NCBI RefSeq assembly: GCF_009192765.1
Contig: NZ_VOHQ01000003.1
Coordinates: 372,001-436,000, forward strand
Source: Agriterribacter humi
GTDB lineage: Bacteria; Bacteroidota; Bacteroidia; Chitinophagales; Chitinophagaceae
Direction of reading: 5' to 3'
Length of the DNA stretch: 64,000 nucleotides
The position numbers and the translations under genes are program-made. Under the pieces are notes generated by a model. That model searched no databases and had not been told where the DNA came from. It saw only the letters and a list, made by a program, of their open reading frames with translations. Shown here piece after piece: positions 8,598-16,634 of the stretch. The number at the start of each line of letters is the position of its first letter. Position 1 is the stretch's first letter.

Positions 8598-8605
8598 CAA
8601 ACATA
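8598..8605 (-). promoter_or_regulatory. Hibernation factor promoter -7 element
   Basis: On the minus strand TATGTTTG (8605 to 8598) matches TAnnTTTG and ends 27 bases before the ATG at 8570. No good -33 box was found. Confidence 0.45.
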
Positions 8606-8733
8606 AGCACGTTAAAGAAAGAAAAGGATGATTCCCGACAACTTTTCAATTGATTCCCATCAGGTGTTAAAACGAATGCCGGTTGCTCATGGAAATATAT
8701 ACTTCAGTGCTCAGGTAATTCTTACTTAAAGTT

Positions 8734-10035
8734 TTACGCAAACTTCCCCAGCACCTTCCGCATCTCTTCCACTATTAAATCATTACATAAATTGCCTATA
8801 CTTCCCTCATGCGTGTGGTGGAGTTGTTTTTTATAATCGAAATTAAATGCTCCCTTTTCTATGTCGTTTCCTACCTGGCGGTATGCATCGCGGAAGGAAA
8901 TGCCTTTATTTACCAGTTCATTCACAGCTTCTACACTAAAAAGGTATCTGTATTTTTCATCATCCAGTATATTATCCTTAATGCTGATATGGGATAGCAT
9001 CAATACCGCCATTTGAATGCAGGCTTTCAGTTCCTCAATGGCAGGAAATAATATTTCCTTCGTAAGCTGGAGATCGCGGTGATAGCCCGATGGTAAATTA
9101 TTGATTAGAAGGGTGAGCTCATTGGGTGTAGATTGAATACGGTTGCACTTCGCCCGTATCAGTTCAAATACATCGGGATTTTTTTTGTGCGGCATAATGC
9201 TGCTGCCCGTTGTCAATTCATTTGGAAAAGAAATGAAACCGAAGTTCTGGTTCATATATAAACAGGCATCCATTGCCAGCTTGCTTAAGGTTGCAGCAAC
9301 GGTACTCAAACCTGTAGCTACTAACTTTTCTGTTTTACCCCGGCTCATTTGGGCATATACGGAATTATAGTGGGGAGAGGCAAACTGCAACAATTGTGTA
9401 GTTAATGTTCTGTTTAGCGGAAATGAAGAACCATAGCCTGCGCCACTACCCAATGGATTTTTATTGGCTACATGATAGGCGGCTGCCAGCATTTCCAGAT
9501 CATCCGTCAGACTTTCTGCATAAGCGCCAAACCATAGCCCAAATGATGAGGGCATGGCAATTTGCAGATGTGTGTATCCCGGTAATAATTTATCCTTATA
9601 CTTTTCGCTTTGGTCAATCAGTAAATCAAACAATCCTTTTACTTCATCTTTGATATTCAAAATTTCTGCCCGCAGGTATAATTTCAAATCAACGGCTACC
9701 TGGTCGTTGCGGCTTCTGCCACTATGTATTTTCTTGCCTGCTTCGCCTATGCGTTGGGTTAACAGGTATTCCACCTGGGAGTGCACATCTTCTATACCTT
9801 CTTCTATAGTGAATTTTTGCTGGTCAATGTCTCCAAGAATAATTTCCAGCCCCTTTACGGCCTGCTCCCCGTCTGCTTTGGTCATCAGCCCTGCTTCCTG
9901 CAGCATTTTTACATGGGCTACAGACCCCTGTACATCGTAGCGGGCAAGCAGCAGATCAAATTCTTTGTCGCGGCCTACCGTAAATTTTTCAATCAGTTCG
10001 TTCGTTGAAGCGTTGTCTTTTTGCCAAAGTTTCAT
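8734..10035 (-). CDS. argH: Argininosuccinate lyase
   Basis: The 433-residue enzyme splits argininosuccinate into arginine and fumarate, the last step of arginine synthesis. It belongs to the fumarase/aspartase superfamily: IHSGRSRNDQVA near residue 105, LPGYTHLQIAMPSSFGLW near 155, and the signature GSSIMPHKKNPD near residue 280 with the mobile-loop catalytic Ser. It is the last gene of the minus-strand arginine operon, separated from argE by the second four-helix-bundle element. Length is slightly short of the common 450-470. Confidence 0.95.
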   Translation of the reverse strand: MKLWQKDNASTNELIEKFTVGRDKEFDLLLARYDVQGSVAHVKMLQEAGLMTKADGEQAVKGLEIILGDIDQQKFTIEEGIEDVHSQVEYLLTQRIGEAGKKIHSGRSRNDQVAVDLKLYLRAEILNIKDEVKGLFDLLIDQSEKYKDKLLPGYTHLQIAMPSSFGLWFGAYAESLTDDLEMLAAAYHVANKNPLGSGAGYGSSFPLNRTLTTQLLQFASPHYNSVYAQMSRGKTEKLVATGLSTVAATLSKLAMDACLYMNQNFGFISFPNELTTGSSIMPHKKNPDVFELIRAKCNRIQSTPNELTLLINNLPSGYHRDLQLTKEILFPAIEELKACIQMAVLMLSHISIKDNILDDEKYRYLFSVEAVNELVNKGISFRDAYRQVGNDIEKGAFNFDYKKQLHHTHEGSIGNLCNDLIVEEMRKVLGKFA

Positions 10036-10104
10036 GTGTGTAAGTTACAAGTTGCAGGTTTCAAGTCGCAGGGTTGAATACAAGCGTCTCAGGTTTTAGA
10101 TACG
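10036..10104. repeat. Left arm of element 2
   Basis: Degenerate words of the AGGTTTCAAG / TTGCAGG type fill this stretch directly after the argH start codon. GTTGCAGG at 10051-10058 is exactly matched in inverse orientation by CCTGCAAC at 10600-10607 in the right arm, on the far side of the four-helix-bundle gene. Confidence 0.6.
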
Positions 10105-10113
10105 GGAAATTCG

Positions 10114-10476
10114 TTAAGGTTTGCTGAAACTCACTGAATATACGTTGATCTTTTCGCTAAGAGATTCATATTCTGCCCTGATTCTTTTATAATTATTTTC
10201 GTCTTTTAATGATTGTGTTTCAAAAAGAAAATCCAAATGTATTATTGTTTCATCGCATTCAGAATGTGCGTATACCAGAAATTTTATAACATCCGCCTTG
10301 TATCTCTTTCTGCCATATCCTTCAACAATGGAAGAAGTAACACTTTTCGAAGAACGTCTTATTTGTGATCCTTCCTCATACAATTCAAATTTTGGTAATG
10401 TCAACGTGATCTTATGAATTTCAATCGCCAGTTGTTTTGATTCTGCATATATCTGCAGATCATGCTAACTTTTCAT
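10114..10476 (-). pseudogene. Four-helix-bundle (S23-like) protein gene with stop at codon 4
   Basis: From the ATG at 10476 the frame reads M-K-S-stop and then continues without further stops as [20 protein letters not shown] and on to FSKP, 120 codons in all. Members of the 23S-rRNA-intervening-sequence / four-helix-bundle family usually begin M-x-(x)-[YF]-xDL-x-[IV]-[WY], so TAG at 10467-10465 most simply replaces a Tyr codon. The later [20 protein letters not shown] matches the family core (SQIRRA..S...NIAEG). Translation could only begin downstream, for example at the TTG at 10404, losing most of helix 1. It lies inside element 2 between argE and argH. The function of the family is not established. 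Confidence 0.75.
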
Positions 10477-10527
10477 GGTTGAATATTTCAATAAAAATAC
10501 AAAACAAATGTTTGCGGTACATTACGT

Positions 10528-10612
10528 ACTTCCCTGCCCCCTGTAACCTGGAACTTTCACCCTGCATTACGTATTTCCCCTGTACCTTGCATCTTGTACC
10601 CTGCAACCCGCT
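10528..10612. repeat. Right arm of element 2, against the argE stop
   Basis: Words such as CCTGTAACCTG, CCCTGCA and CCTTGCA are repeated here in the inverse orientation to the left arm. CCTGTAACCTG is the same word found in the right arm of element 1. The arm ends next to the argE stop codon (10613-10615). Confidence 0.65.
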
Positions 10613-11701
10613 CTACAATAGTTTTTCCAGCAACTTCACATACAACTCAATCCCTTCTTTTATTTCATCAATATATATGTATTCATCTGCTGTATGACTT
10701 CTTGCCGAATCACCCGGCCCCATTTTTAATGCAGGGAAGGGGATCAGGGCCTTATCTGAAGTTGTGGGGGATCCATAACAGGTTCTGCCTGCTTCCAGCC
10801 CGGCTTTAACGATCGGGTGGTCTAAAGCGATGGAAGATGACTTCAGGCGCAAGCTTCTTGGCTGTACATCACAGGTTACATTGCTTTTGATGATATCCAG
10901 TATTTCTTCAAAGGTATACAGCTCATTTACTCTTATATCGGTTACAAAGCTGCATTGCGATGGCACCACATTATGCGCTTTATTTTCCGTTTCAATAACG
11001 GTGATACTCATCTTTACAGGTCCTAAAAAATCCGATACCCGCGGAAAACGGAAGTTGCTGAACCATTCAATGTCTTTTATGGCCTTGTAAATGGCGTTAT
11101 CTCCTTCTTCCCGCGCCGCATGCCCGGCAATACCGGTAGCGATACAATCCAATACCAGTAAGCCTTTTTCAGCCACTGCCATCTGCATTTGCGTAGGCTC
11201 GCCTACTAACGCAAAGGCCCACTGTCTTCCGGGTGGATTGAATGAAGGATTATTCAGCATGTACTCAATGCCATTTTTACCGGAAATCTCTTCTTCTGCG
11301 CTGGCTGCATATACGAGATTGTATTTCAGATCGGCACGATCATAAAAAAATAAAAAGGAAGCCAGCAGCGCAACCAGCGGCCCGCCTGCATCATTGCTTC
11401 CCAATCCATACAGCTTCCCATCTTTTTCAAGAGGATTGAAGGGGTTGAGTGAATATGCTTTATTGGGTTTTACCGTATCGTGATGCGAGTTAAGCAGGAT
11501 AGTGGGTTTGCTTTCATCAAAATATTTGTTTGAGGCGTATATATTATTGCCAATGCGGAAATGCGCTATTCCTTTATTGGCAAAAAACAAACCTATTATA
11601 CCGGCAGTTTGATCTTCTTCCCTGCTGAAAGAGGGAGTGGTGATCAGTTCTTTTAACAAATGAATTGCTTCGGCGGCTAATATGGAAATGAGTTTACTCA
11701 T
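10613..11701 (-). CDS. argE: Acylornithine/acylcitrulline deacylase (M20 family)
   Basis: A 362-residue metallopeptidase-fold deacylase that removes the N-acyl group in arginine synthesis. With an N-acyl-ornithine transcarbamylase in the operon, its substrate should be N-acylcitrulline. Motifs: LNSHHDTVKP (metal His and Asp), GLGSNDAGGPLVA (bridging Asp), AASAEEEISGKNG (catalytic Glu pair), and a C-terminal GPGDSARSHTADEYI with the last metal His. Translation is taken from MSKLISIL at 11701: its ATG overlaps the argB stop (shared bases 11694-11701), the usual translational coupling. The longer frame to 11728 is less likely. Confidence 0.85.
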   Translation of the reverse strand: MSKLISILAAEAIHLLKELITTPSFSREEDQTAGIIGLFFANKGIAHFRIGNNIYASNKYFDESKPTILLNSHHDTVKPNKAYSLNPFNPLEKDGKLYGLGSNDAGGPLVALLASFLFFYDRADLKYNLVYAASAEEEISGKNGIEYMLNNPSFNPPGRQWAFALVGEPTQMQMAVAEKGLLVLDCIATGIAGHAAREEGDNAIYKAIKDIEWFSNFRFPRVSDFLGPVKMSITVIETENKAHNVVPSQCSFVTDIRVNELYTFEEILDIIKSNVTCDVQPRSLRLKSSSIALDHPIVKAGLEAGRTCYGSPTTSDKALIPFPALKMGPGDSARSHTADEYIYIDEIKEGIELYVKLLEKLL

Positions 11702-12632
11702 TGGTGATGGTTGTGCCGGCGCTGCCATTAAGCAATAGCTCCAGTGTTTCCGCTTTTCCGATAACCACCTTTTTTACACCGCTGTTCAGTGCTGCAAAAG
11801 CATTATCCAATTTGGGAATCATACCGGCAAATATTTTTTGTTGCGATTTTAATTCCTGGTAAAAAGAGGGGTTGATTTCTTTAATTACCGTTGTGTCGTC
11901 TTCAGTATCTAACAGCACGCCGCTTTTCTCAAACGAATAGATAAGCGTTACATTATAGAAAGTGGAGAGCGCTTTGGCCGTTTCCTGCGCAATGGTATCG
12001 GCATTGGTATTGAGCAATTGCCCTTTTTTGTCGTGGGTTATGGGAGCAAGCACTACCGCAAAATTTTGTTCCAGTAAAGTTTTTAGAAATGCTGCATTTA
12101 CTTCATCCACATCCCCGGCAAAACCGTAGTCCGTATTTCCGGCTACTATTCTTTTGTGGGCAAGTATAGCATTGCCATCCGCGCCACTGAGCCCTATCGC
12201 GTTGCAGCCATTGGCCTGCAACTGTGCTACAATGTTTTTATTGATATAACCTGCATATACCATAGTAACAATCTTCAATGTTTCTGCATCGGTAATTCTT
12301 CTTCCTTCAACCAGTTGCTGTTTGATGCCCGCTTTTTCTGCGAGTTTGGTCGCTAACTTTCCACCGCCATGCACCAGGATAAGCGCAGTGCCGGTATTGA
12401 GCGCAGCGAAAGATTCAAGGAAAGAACACAGCATTCTATCATCATCAATGATGTTTCCGCCAATCTTTATTACGTAAAGCGATGGTTTGCCCCCATCCCC
12501 CGACTGTACCGGAACGGGCAGGCCTAAAGGAAGGCTTGTAAGCTTATGTATAGTTTGCGATATTGCAGCCAATGTAAGTGTCAAATTATTAATTATTTCT
12601 TCATTTTTAAATCTTAATAGATTTTCTTCCAT
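11694..12632 (-). CDS. argB: Acylglutamate kinase with unusual N-terminal extension
   Basis: The kinase phosphorylates N-acyl-L-glutamate, the second step of arginine synthesis. The amino acid kinase fold begins only at about residue 52 (YVIKIGGNIIDDD), followed by LVHGGGKLATKLAE, the NAG-site-like EGRRITDAETLKIVTMVYAG, and VLAPITHDKKGQLLNTNADTIA. The first 50 residues have no counterpart in typical ArgB proteins, which start a few residues before the VIKIGG strand. The extension is encoded partly by a DUF559 gene remnant and a G/C-rich repeat-like stretch (about 12487-12535). In-frame TTG codons at residues 17 and 21 are possible later starts. Confidence 0.85.
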   Translation of the reverse strand: MEENLLRFKNEEIINNLTLTLAAISQTIHKLTSLPLGLPVPVQSGDGGKPSLYVIKIGGNIIDDDRMLCSFLESFAALNTGTALILVHGGGKLATKLAEKAGIKQQLVEGRRITDAETLKIVTMVYAGYINKNIVAQLQANGCNAIGLSGADGNAILAHKRIVAGNTDYGFAGDVDEVNAAFLKTLLEQNFAVVLAPITHDKKGQLLNTNADTIAQETAKALSTFYNVTLIYSFEKSGVLLDTEDDTTVIKEINPSFYQELKSQQKIFAGMIPKLDNAFAALNSGVKKVVIGKAETLELLLNGSAGTTITNE

Positions 12633-12712
12633 AATATTTCTTCGGCAGGCGTCATTTTGTTACGCAACGCTTTGGCTCTTTCAAAAATCAGGTTGCCTGC
12701 ACCATAGAACAT
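12614..12712 (-). pseudogene. Remnant of a DUF559 (Vsr-like endonuclease) gene
   Basis: From the ATG at 12712 the frame reads MFYGAGNLIFERAKALRN, then KMTPAEEILWKKIY and a stop. This is the N-terminal pattern of the DUF559 family, proteins of about 110-130 residues related to very-short-patch-repair-type endonucleases. Everything after the first 32 residues, including the putative nuclease core, is missing. The fragment overlaps the 5' end of argB in another frame. The G/C-rich stretch just upstream (about 12736-12775, on the minus strand CCCTTCGGGAGGAGAGGG) resembles boilerplate repeats I associate with such genes. Confidence 0.65.
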
Positions 12713-12841
12713 ATTGCTTTCCCCGACTCCCTTTCCACCCTCTCCTCCCGAAGGGACGCTATAATATTTATTTGAAAGGAATATTTCCACTTTGCATTTT
12801 ATTGTAGTTATGCAAATTATTTTGCTCTTGCCAGCGCCCCT

Positions 12842-13861
12842 CTAAGAGATGGCGGTTAACATTTCTGACAAAACCGCCTGTGCCGCCCATACCCGGTTGG
12901 AAGCCTGCAGCGTAACAATACTGCTGGATCCGTCTAATATTTCATCGCTCAGTTCCACATTTCTTCTTACTGGCAGGCAGTGCATTACTTTTGCATTACT
13001 GGTTAAGCTTAATTTTTCATTCGTCAGCATCCACTCCGGGTCATTGCAATATATTTTTCCGTAATCCTTATATGTACTCCAGTTTTTTACATATACAAAA
13101 TCGGCGTCTTTCAGCGCCTCTTCCTGGTTATGTGTTATAGCTGCACCCTTCGTAAATTTTTCATCCAACTCGTAATCTTCAGGATGAGTAATCGTAAAAT
13201 CAGCTTCTCCCCATGCATTCACCCATTGCGAAAAACTATTGGCTACACACTGAGGCAATGCTTTTACATGCGGGGCCCAGGCGAGCACAATTTTGGGTTT
13301 GCAATTTGTGATTTGTGGTTTGTGGTTTTGCAGAACCTCAGTAATAGTTATAATATCCGTTAAGCTTTGTAAAGGGTGTAATGTGGCGCTTTCAAGACTT
13401 ACTACAGGAATACCGGCATATTTAATAAACTGATTGATGTATAACTCGCTGTAATCGTCTTCCCTGTTTTTTAAAGAAGGAAAAGTACGGATACAAAGGA
13501 TATCAAAATATTTGCCCATAATAGGAGCCGCATCTTTTACATGTTCCACTTTATTTCCGCTCATGATGGCTTCATCTTCAAATTCCAAAGCCCAGCCTTC
13601 GCTGCCTACATTAAATACGATTGCTTCCATCCCTAAATTCTGCGCAGCAATTTGCGTGCTTAAACGGGTTCGCATGCTGGGGTTCAGAAATAACAGGCCT
13701 ATGCGTTTATTGAGTCCCCTTGTTTTGTGCATGAACGGATCTGCCTTGTATGTTAAAGCCAGCTTTGCCAAAGCATTAATATCATTTACGTCATTTGCAG
13801 AAACAAACCGGGCAATGCCGGATGGTGGAATTTGGAGCAGTTCTTTTGATTCGAAACCCAT
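12842..13861 (-). CDS. argF': N-acyl-ornithine transcarbamylase (probably N-succinyl-ornithine type)
   Basis: A 339-residue transcarbamylase of the Bacteroidota/Xanthomonas branch that carbamoylates N-acyl-ornithine. The carbamoyl-phosphate motif is FLNPSMRTRLST (residues 58-69), followed by HPLQSLTD (162-169) and MHCLPVRRNVEL near the C-terminus. In Bacteroides fragilis succinyl-ornithine transcarbamylase a Pro, and in Xanthomonas acetyl-ornithine transcarbamylase a Glu, occupies the position before EH; here it is Val105 in GNKVEH. Published swaps of that Glu to Pro, Ser, Val or Ala converted the enzyme to succinyl specificity. Residues 178-190 (QNHKPQITNCKPK) look like an insertion encoded by an intergenic repeat word. 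Confidence 0.9.
   Translation of the reverse strand: MGFESKELLQIPPSGIARFVSANDVNDINALAKLALTYKADPFMHKTRGLNKRIGLLFLNPSMRTRLSTQIAAQNLGMEAIVFNVGSEGWALEFEDEAIMSGNKVEHVKDAAPIMGKYFDILCIRTFPSLKNREDDYSELYINQFIKYAGIPVVSLESATLHPLQSLTDIITITEVLQNHKPQITNCKPKIVLAWAPHVKALPQCVANSFSQWVNAWGEADFTITHPEDYELDEKFTKGAAITHNQEEALKDADFVYVKNWSTYKDYGKIYCNDPEWMLTNEKLSLTSNAKVMHCLPVRRNVELSDEILDGSSSIVTLQASNRVWAAQAVLSEMLTAIS
13296..13333. repeat. Intergenic repeat word inside the argF' reading frame
   Basis: On the plus strand this stretch reads as tandem variants of ATTTGTGGTTT and ends in TTTTGCAG. It closely resembles ATTTGTGGTTTATGGTTGCA at 44661-44680, which is intergenic. Here it encodes residues 178-190 of the transcarbamylase, a place where the Bacteroides enzyme, as I remember it, is about seven residues shorter. 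Confidence 0.55.
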
Positions 13862-13932
13862 TTCTTAATGATTATAAAAGCGTACAATATTTTTATAAGT
13901 CTTTTCTTCTTCTTATTCTAAAGTGCATGTGG

Positions 13933-15084
13933 CTATGCTTCCTGAACAACCATAGCGGCAATTTCTTCTTTGATAGCCTCAATAAAATCTTCAGCGTCTC
14001 TTTTTTTCAAAGCCAAAGAAGGCAATAAGCGGATGACATTGGGCTTGGCCTCTCCCGTAAATATTTTCTGGTTCAGCAACAAATTCTTTTTTAAATCTTT
14101 CAATGCCTCAGGCACATCAAATCCAATCATCAAACCCCTGCCACGAACATTTTTCAGTTCAGGAATATTCTTTAATGCTTCTTTCAAATATTTACCCACC
14201 ATTACCGCATTGCCTAATAATTTTTCCGATTCTAATACTTCTAATACGGCCAGCCCTGCAGCACAGGCTAAATGGTTACCGCCAAATGTGGTGCCCAACT
14301 GAAAATGTTTGGGCTTAATATGCGGTGCAATAATAATACCCGCTACCGGAAATCCGTTGCCCATGCCTTTGGCCATGGAATAGATGTCGGCTTTTACGCC
14401 GGCAAAATCGTGACTGAAAAATTTCCCTGTTCTTCCATAACCACATTGCACACTATCGGCAATGTATACTGCACCATATTCATCACATAAACTGCGGATC
14501 TTTTTCAAAAAGCTGTCTTCCGCCACATTAATGCCGCCAACCCCCTGTATGCCTTCTATAATAACTGAAGAAATTTCTTTGCCATTTTTTACAAAGCAAT
14601 CTTCTAAAGCCTGTTCATCGTTGAACGGAAGAAAGAGTACATTCCCGGTTTCATTTATGGGAGCGACATAATTTTTATTATCCGTAACGGACACCGCTAA
14701 TGATGTACGTCCGTGAAAAGATTTACTGAAAGCCACTACCTTTTTTCGGCCGTTATGAAAGGAGGCCAGTTTTAAAGCATTTTCATTGGCTTCGGCGCCG
14801 CTGTTGCACAAAAAAAGCTGATAGTCTTCCTTGCCGGATAACTTTCCAAGTTTGGTTGCCAGTTCCTGCTGCAGGGGAATTTTAATGGAATTGGAATAGA
14901 AAGCTATTTTTTTTAGTTGGTCTTCTATGCGCTGAACCCAATGGGGGTGTGTATGCCCTATGGAAATAACGGCATGTCCGCCATACAGGTCAAGGTATTG
15001 CTCTCCTTTATCATCCCACACATAAGAACCTTTGGCTTTTACAATATTGATATTGTTGATGGGATAAACGTTGAATAAGTTCAT
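13933..15084 (-). CDS. argD: Acylornithine aminotransferase
   Basis: A 383-residue class III PLP aminotransferase converting N-acylglutamate semialdehyde to N-acylornithine. Motifs: YLDLYGGHAVISIGHTHP near residue 30, LFLCNSGAEANENALKLA near 95, SFHGRTSLAVSVTD near 130, and the PLP lysine in SMAKGMGNGFPVAG near 240. The usual Asp-Glu-x-Gln after the cofactor strand is ADSVQCGYGRTG, so Glu is replaced by Ser, which is uncommon. It sits between the four-helix-bundle element and argF' in the operon. Confidence 0.93.
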   Translation of the reverse strand: MNLFNVYPINNINIVKAKGSYVWDDKGEQYLDLYGGHAVISIGHTHPHWVQRIEDQLKKIAFYSNSIKIPLQQELATKLGKLSGKEDYQLFLCNSGAEANENALKLASFHNGRKKVVAFSKSFHGRTSLAVSVTDNKNYVAPINETGNVLFLPFNDEQALEDCFVKNGKEISSVIIEGIQGVGGINVAEDSFLKKIRSLCDEYGAVYIADSVQCGYGRTGKFFSHDFAGVKADIYSMAKGMGNGFPVAGIIIAPHIKPKHFQLGTTFGGNHLACAAGLAVLEVLESEKLLGNAVMVGKYLKEALKNIPELKNVRGRGLMIGFDVPEALKDLKKNLLLNQKIFTGEAKPNVIRLLPSLALKKRDAEDFIEAIKEEIAAMVVQEA

Positions 15085-15103
15085 GGTATTAAAATATTTT
15101 TTT

Positions 15104-15160
15104 TGGTGTAGGGTATTAGGTGTACGGTATAGGGCCTAAGGTGTAGGGTATAAGGTGCAT
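15104..15160. repeat. Left arm of element 3
   Basis: Degenerate tandem words with GGTGTAGGGT at 15105-15114 and again at 15140-15149. Both are exactly matched in inverse orientation by ACCCTACACC at 15577-15586 in the right arm. The arm lies between the argD start and the four-helix-bundle stop. Confidence 0.7.
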
Positions 15161-15164
15161 GCTG

Positions 15165-15518
15165 CTATCGCAAAAATTTTAGGAATGCTATCAGCATTCC
15201 TCTGGTCTCATTTATCATTTTGTTTACTATTGTGTATTCCGCATGGTTAATATAGCTCAGTTCAGATGCGGCAAAGCAACAATAGTCAGTTTCGTTTACC
15301 GATCCTAATGAATTATTAAGAAAGTGAGCAAAGTCTTTCTCTGTATCCCTTCCACATACTTCTGCAATATTCAGTGGTATAGACAGTGCCGCTCTTTGTA
15401 ATTGAGAGGTCAGTTCGTATTTTTCTTTCCTATGAAATTTCACCACAATAACTTTTTTAATATGCAAATACAATTCATGTGATTTCCTCCATACTTCAAG
15501 CTTTTTATAGTCTCTCAT
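15165..15518 (-). CDS. Four-helix-bundle protein (S23 / 23S rRNA-intervening-sequence family)
   Basis: A 117-residue protein from MRDYKKLEVWRKSHEL, which is the standard start of this family; the frame to 15539 adds seven residues. The core reads ELTSQLQRAALSIPLNIAEVCGR, matching the family's LTSQIRRAA.SIP.NIAEG, then FLNNSLGSVNETDYCCFAA on helix 3. The fold is known from structures of relatives but no biochemical function is established. The gene interrupts the arginine operon between argC and argD and is enclosed by inverted repeat arms. Unlike the copy at 10114 it is intact. Confidence 0.88.
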   Translation of the reverse strand: MRDYKKLEVWRKSHELYLHIKKVIVVKFHRKEKYELTSQLQRAALSIPLNIAEVCGRDTEKDFAHFLNNSLGSVNETDYCCFAASELSYINHAEYTIVNKMINETRGMLIAFLKFLR

Positions 15519-15564
15519 AACTGGTGTTTTAGTTAGCAAACTTTATTGAGAAGAATATTTCTCC

Positions 15565-15593
15565 TTACAACCTCACACCCTACACCCACCTCT
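15565..15593. repeat. Right arm of element 3, against the argC stop
   Basis: CACACCCTACACCCACC-like words lie here in inverse orientation to the left arm at 15104-15160. The arm ends at the base before the argC stop codon (15594-15596), the same placement as in elements 1 and 2. Confidence 0.65.
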
Positions 15594-16589
15594 CTAGAAA
15601 CCTGTTGCCTTCAACTTCAGTCCTGCCGCTTCGTTTAATCCAAACACCAGGTTCATGTTTTGAACGGCCTGCCCGCAGGCACCCTTCAATAAATTATCGG
15701 TAATGGAATGCACCACCAGCTTGGTACCTACTTTTTCTAACTGAACAACGCATTTATTGGTATTGACCACCTGTTTTAAAAATATTGGTACATCACTTAC
15801 CATAGTAAATAATTGATCTTTATAAAAATCTTTATACAACCGGATCAGCTCTTCATACGAACGCTCACAATGTACAGTGGAACTTATAAAAATGCCACGT
15901 GTAAAATCCCCGCGCCAGGGCACAAAATTAAGTTGTTGCTCACGACCATTGGGCGGTGACACCTGCATAAGCGACTGTGCAATTTCCCCGAGATGCTGGT
16001 GGGTTAAAGTTTTGTATGCCTGTATATTGTTTGCCCGCCAGCTAAAATGAGCAGTGGATGAAAGGCTTTGCCCGGCGCCGGTGCTGCCGGTGATGCCCGT
16101 AGTATACACTTCCTCTAACAACCCGGCCTTTGCTAAAGGGAGTAACCCTAATTGTATAGCGGTTGCAAAGCAGCCGGGATTGGCTATGTCGTGTGCGGAC
16201 TGTATTGCTTCCCTGTTTATTTCAGGTAAGCCGTATACAAAATTTCGTTTGCCAATTGTGGACTGAGCGGTGAGCCGGAAATCATTTGCGAGGTCTATGA
16301 TTTTGGTATGCTCCGCCACTGTATTTTCTGAAAGGAATTTTCTTGACTCGCCATGGCCCAGGCATAAAAACAAAACATCAAGATTGCCATTTTGTACGGG
16401 AGTAAGGTCGTTGGTGAATATTAAATCCGTATCCCCCAGCAGGTCCTGGTGAACCGAATAAAGTGGTTTACCTGCATTGCTGCGGCTGTGAATAAAAGAA
16501 AAATCCACATCCGGATGATTCAGTAATAACCTGATCAATTCCCCGCCGGTATATCCTGCGCCGCCTATTATTCCTGCTTTTATTTTCAT
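15594..16589 (-). CDS. argC: N-acyl-gamma-glutamyl-phosphate reductase
   Basis: A 331-residue NADPH-dependent reductase making N-acylglutamate semialdehyde. It begins MKIKAGIIGGAGYTGGELIRLL (dinucleotide-binding loop); the frame to 16637 adds 16 residues and would run into the palindrome at 16635. The catalytic Cys lies in DIANPGCFATAIQLGLLPL near residue 135, followed by TGITGSTGAGQSLS and HQHLGEI. The C-terminal CGQAVQNMNLVFG is typical. It follows argG with a gap of about 156 bases that holds repeats and a long palindrome. Confidence 0.94.
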   Translation of the reverse strand: MKIKAGIIGGAGYTGGELIRLLLNHPDVDFSFIHSRSNAGKPLYSVHQDLLGDTDLIFTNDLTPVQNGNLDVLFLCLGHGESRKFLSENTVAEHTKIIDLANDFRLTAQSTIGKRNFVYGLPEINREAIQSAHDIANPGCFATAIQLGLLPLAKAGLLEEVYTTGITGSTGAGQSLSSTAHFSWRANNIQAYKTLTHQHLGEIAQSLMQVSPPNGREQQLNFVPWRGDFTRGIFISSTVHCERSYEELIRLYKDFYKDQLFTMVSDVPIFLKQVVNTNKCVVQLEKVGTKLVVHSITDNLLKGACGQAVQNMNLVFGLNEAAGLKLKATGF

Positions 16590-16634
16590 GTTTATAGTGG
16601 TGTCATGTTTATCATAAAACGAGGTATTTTTTTC

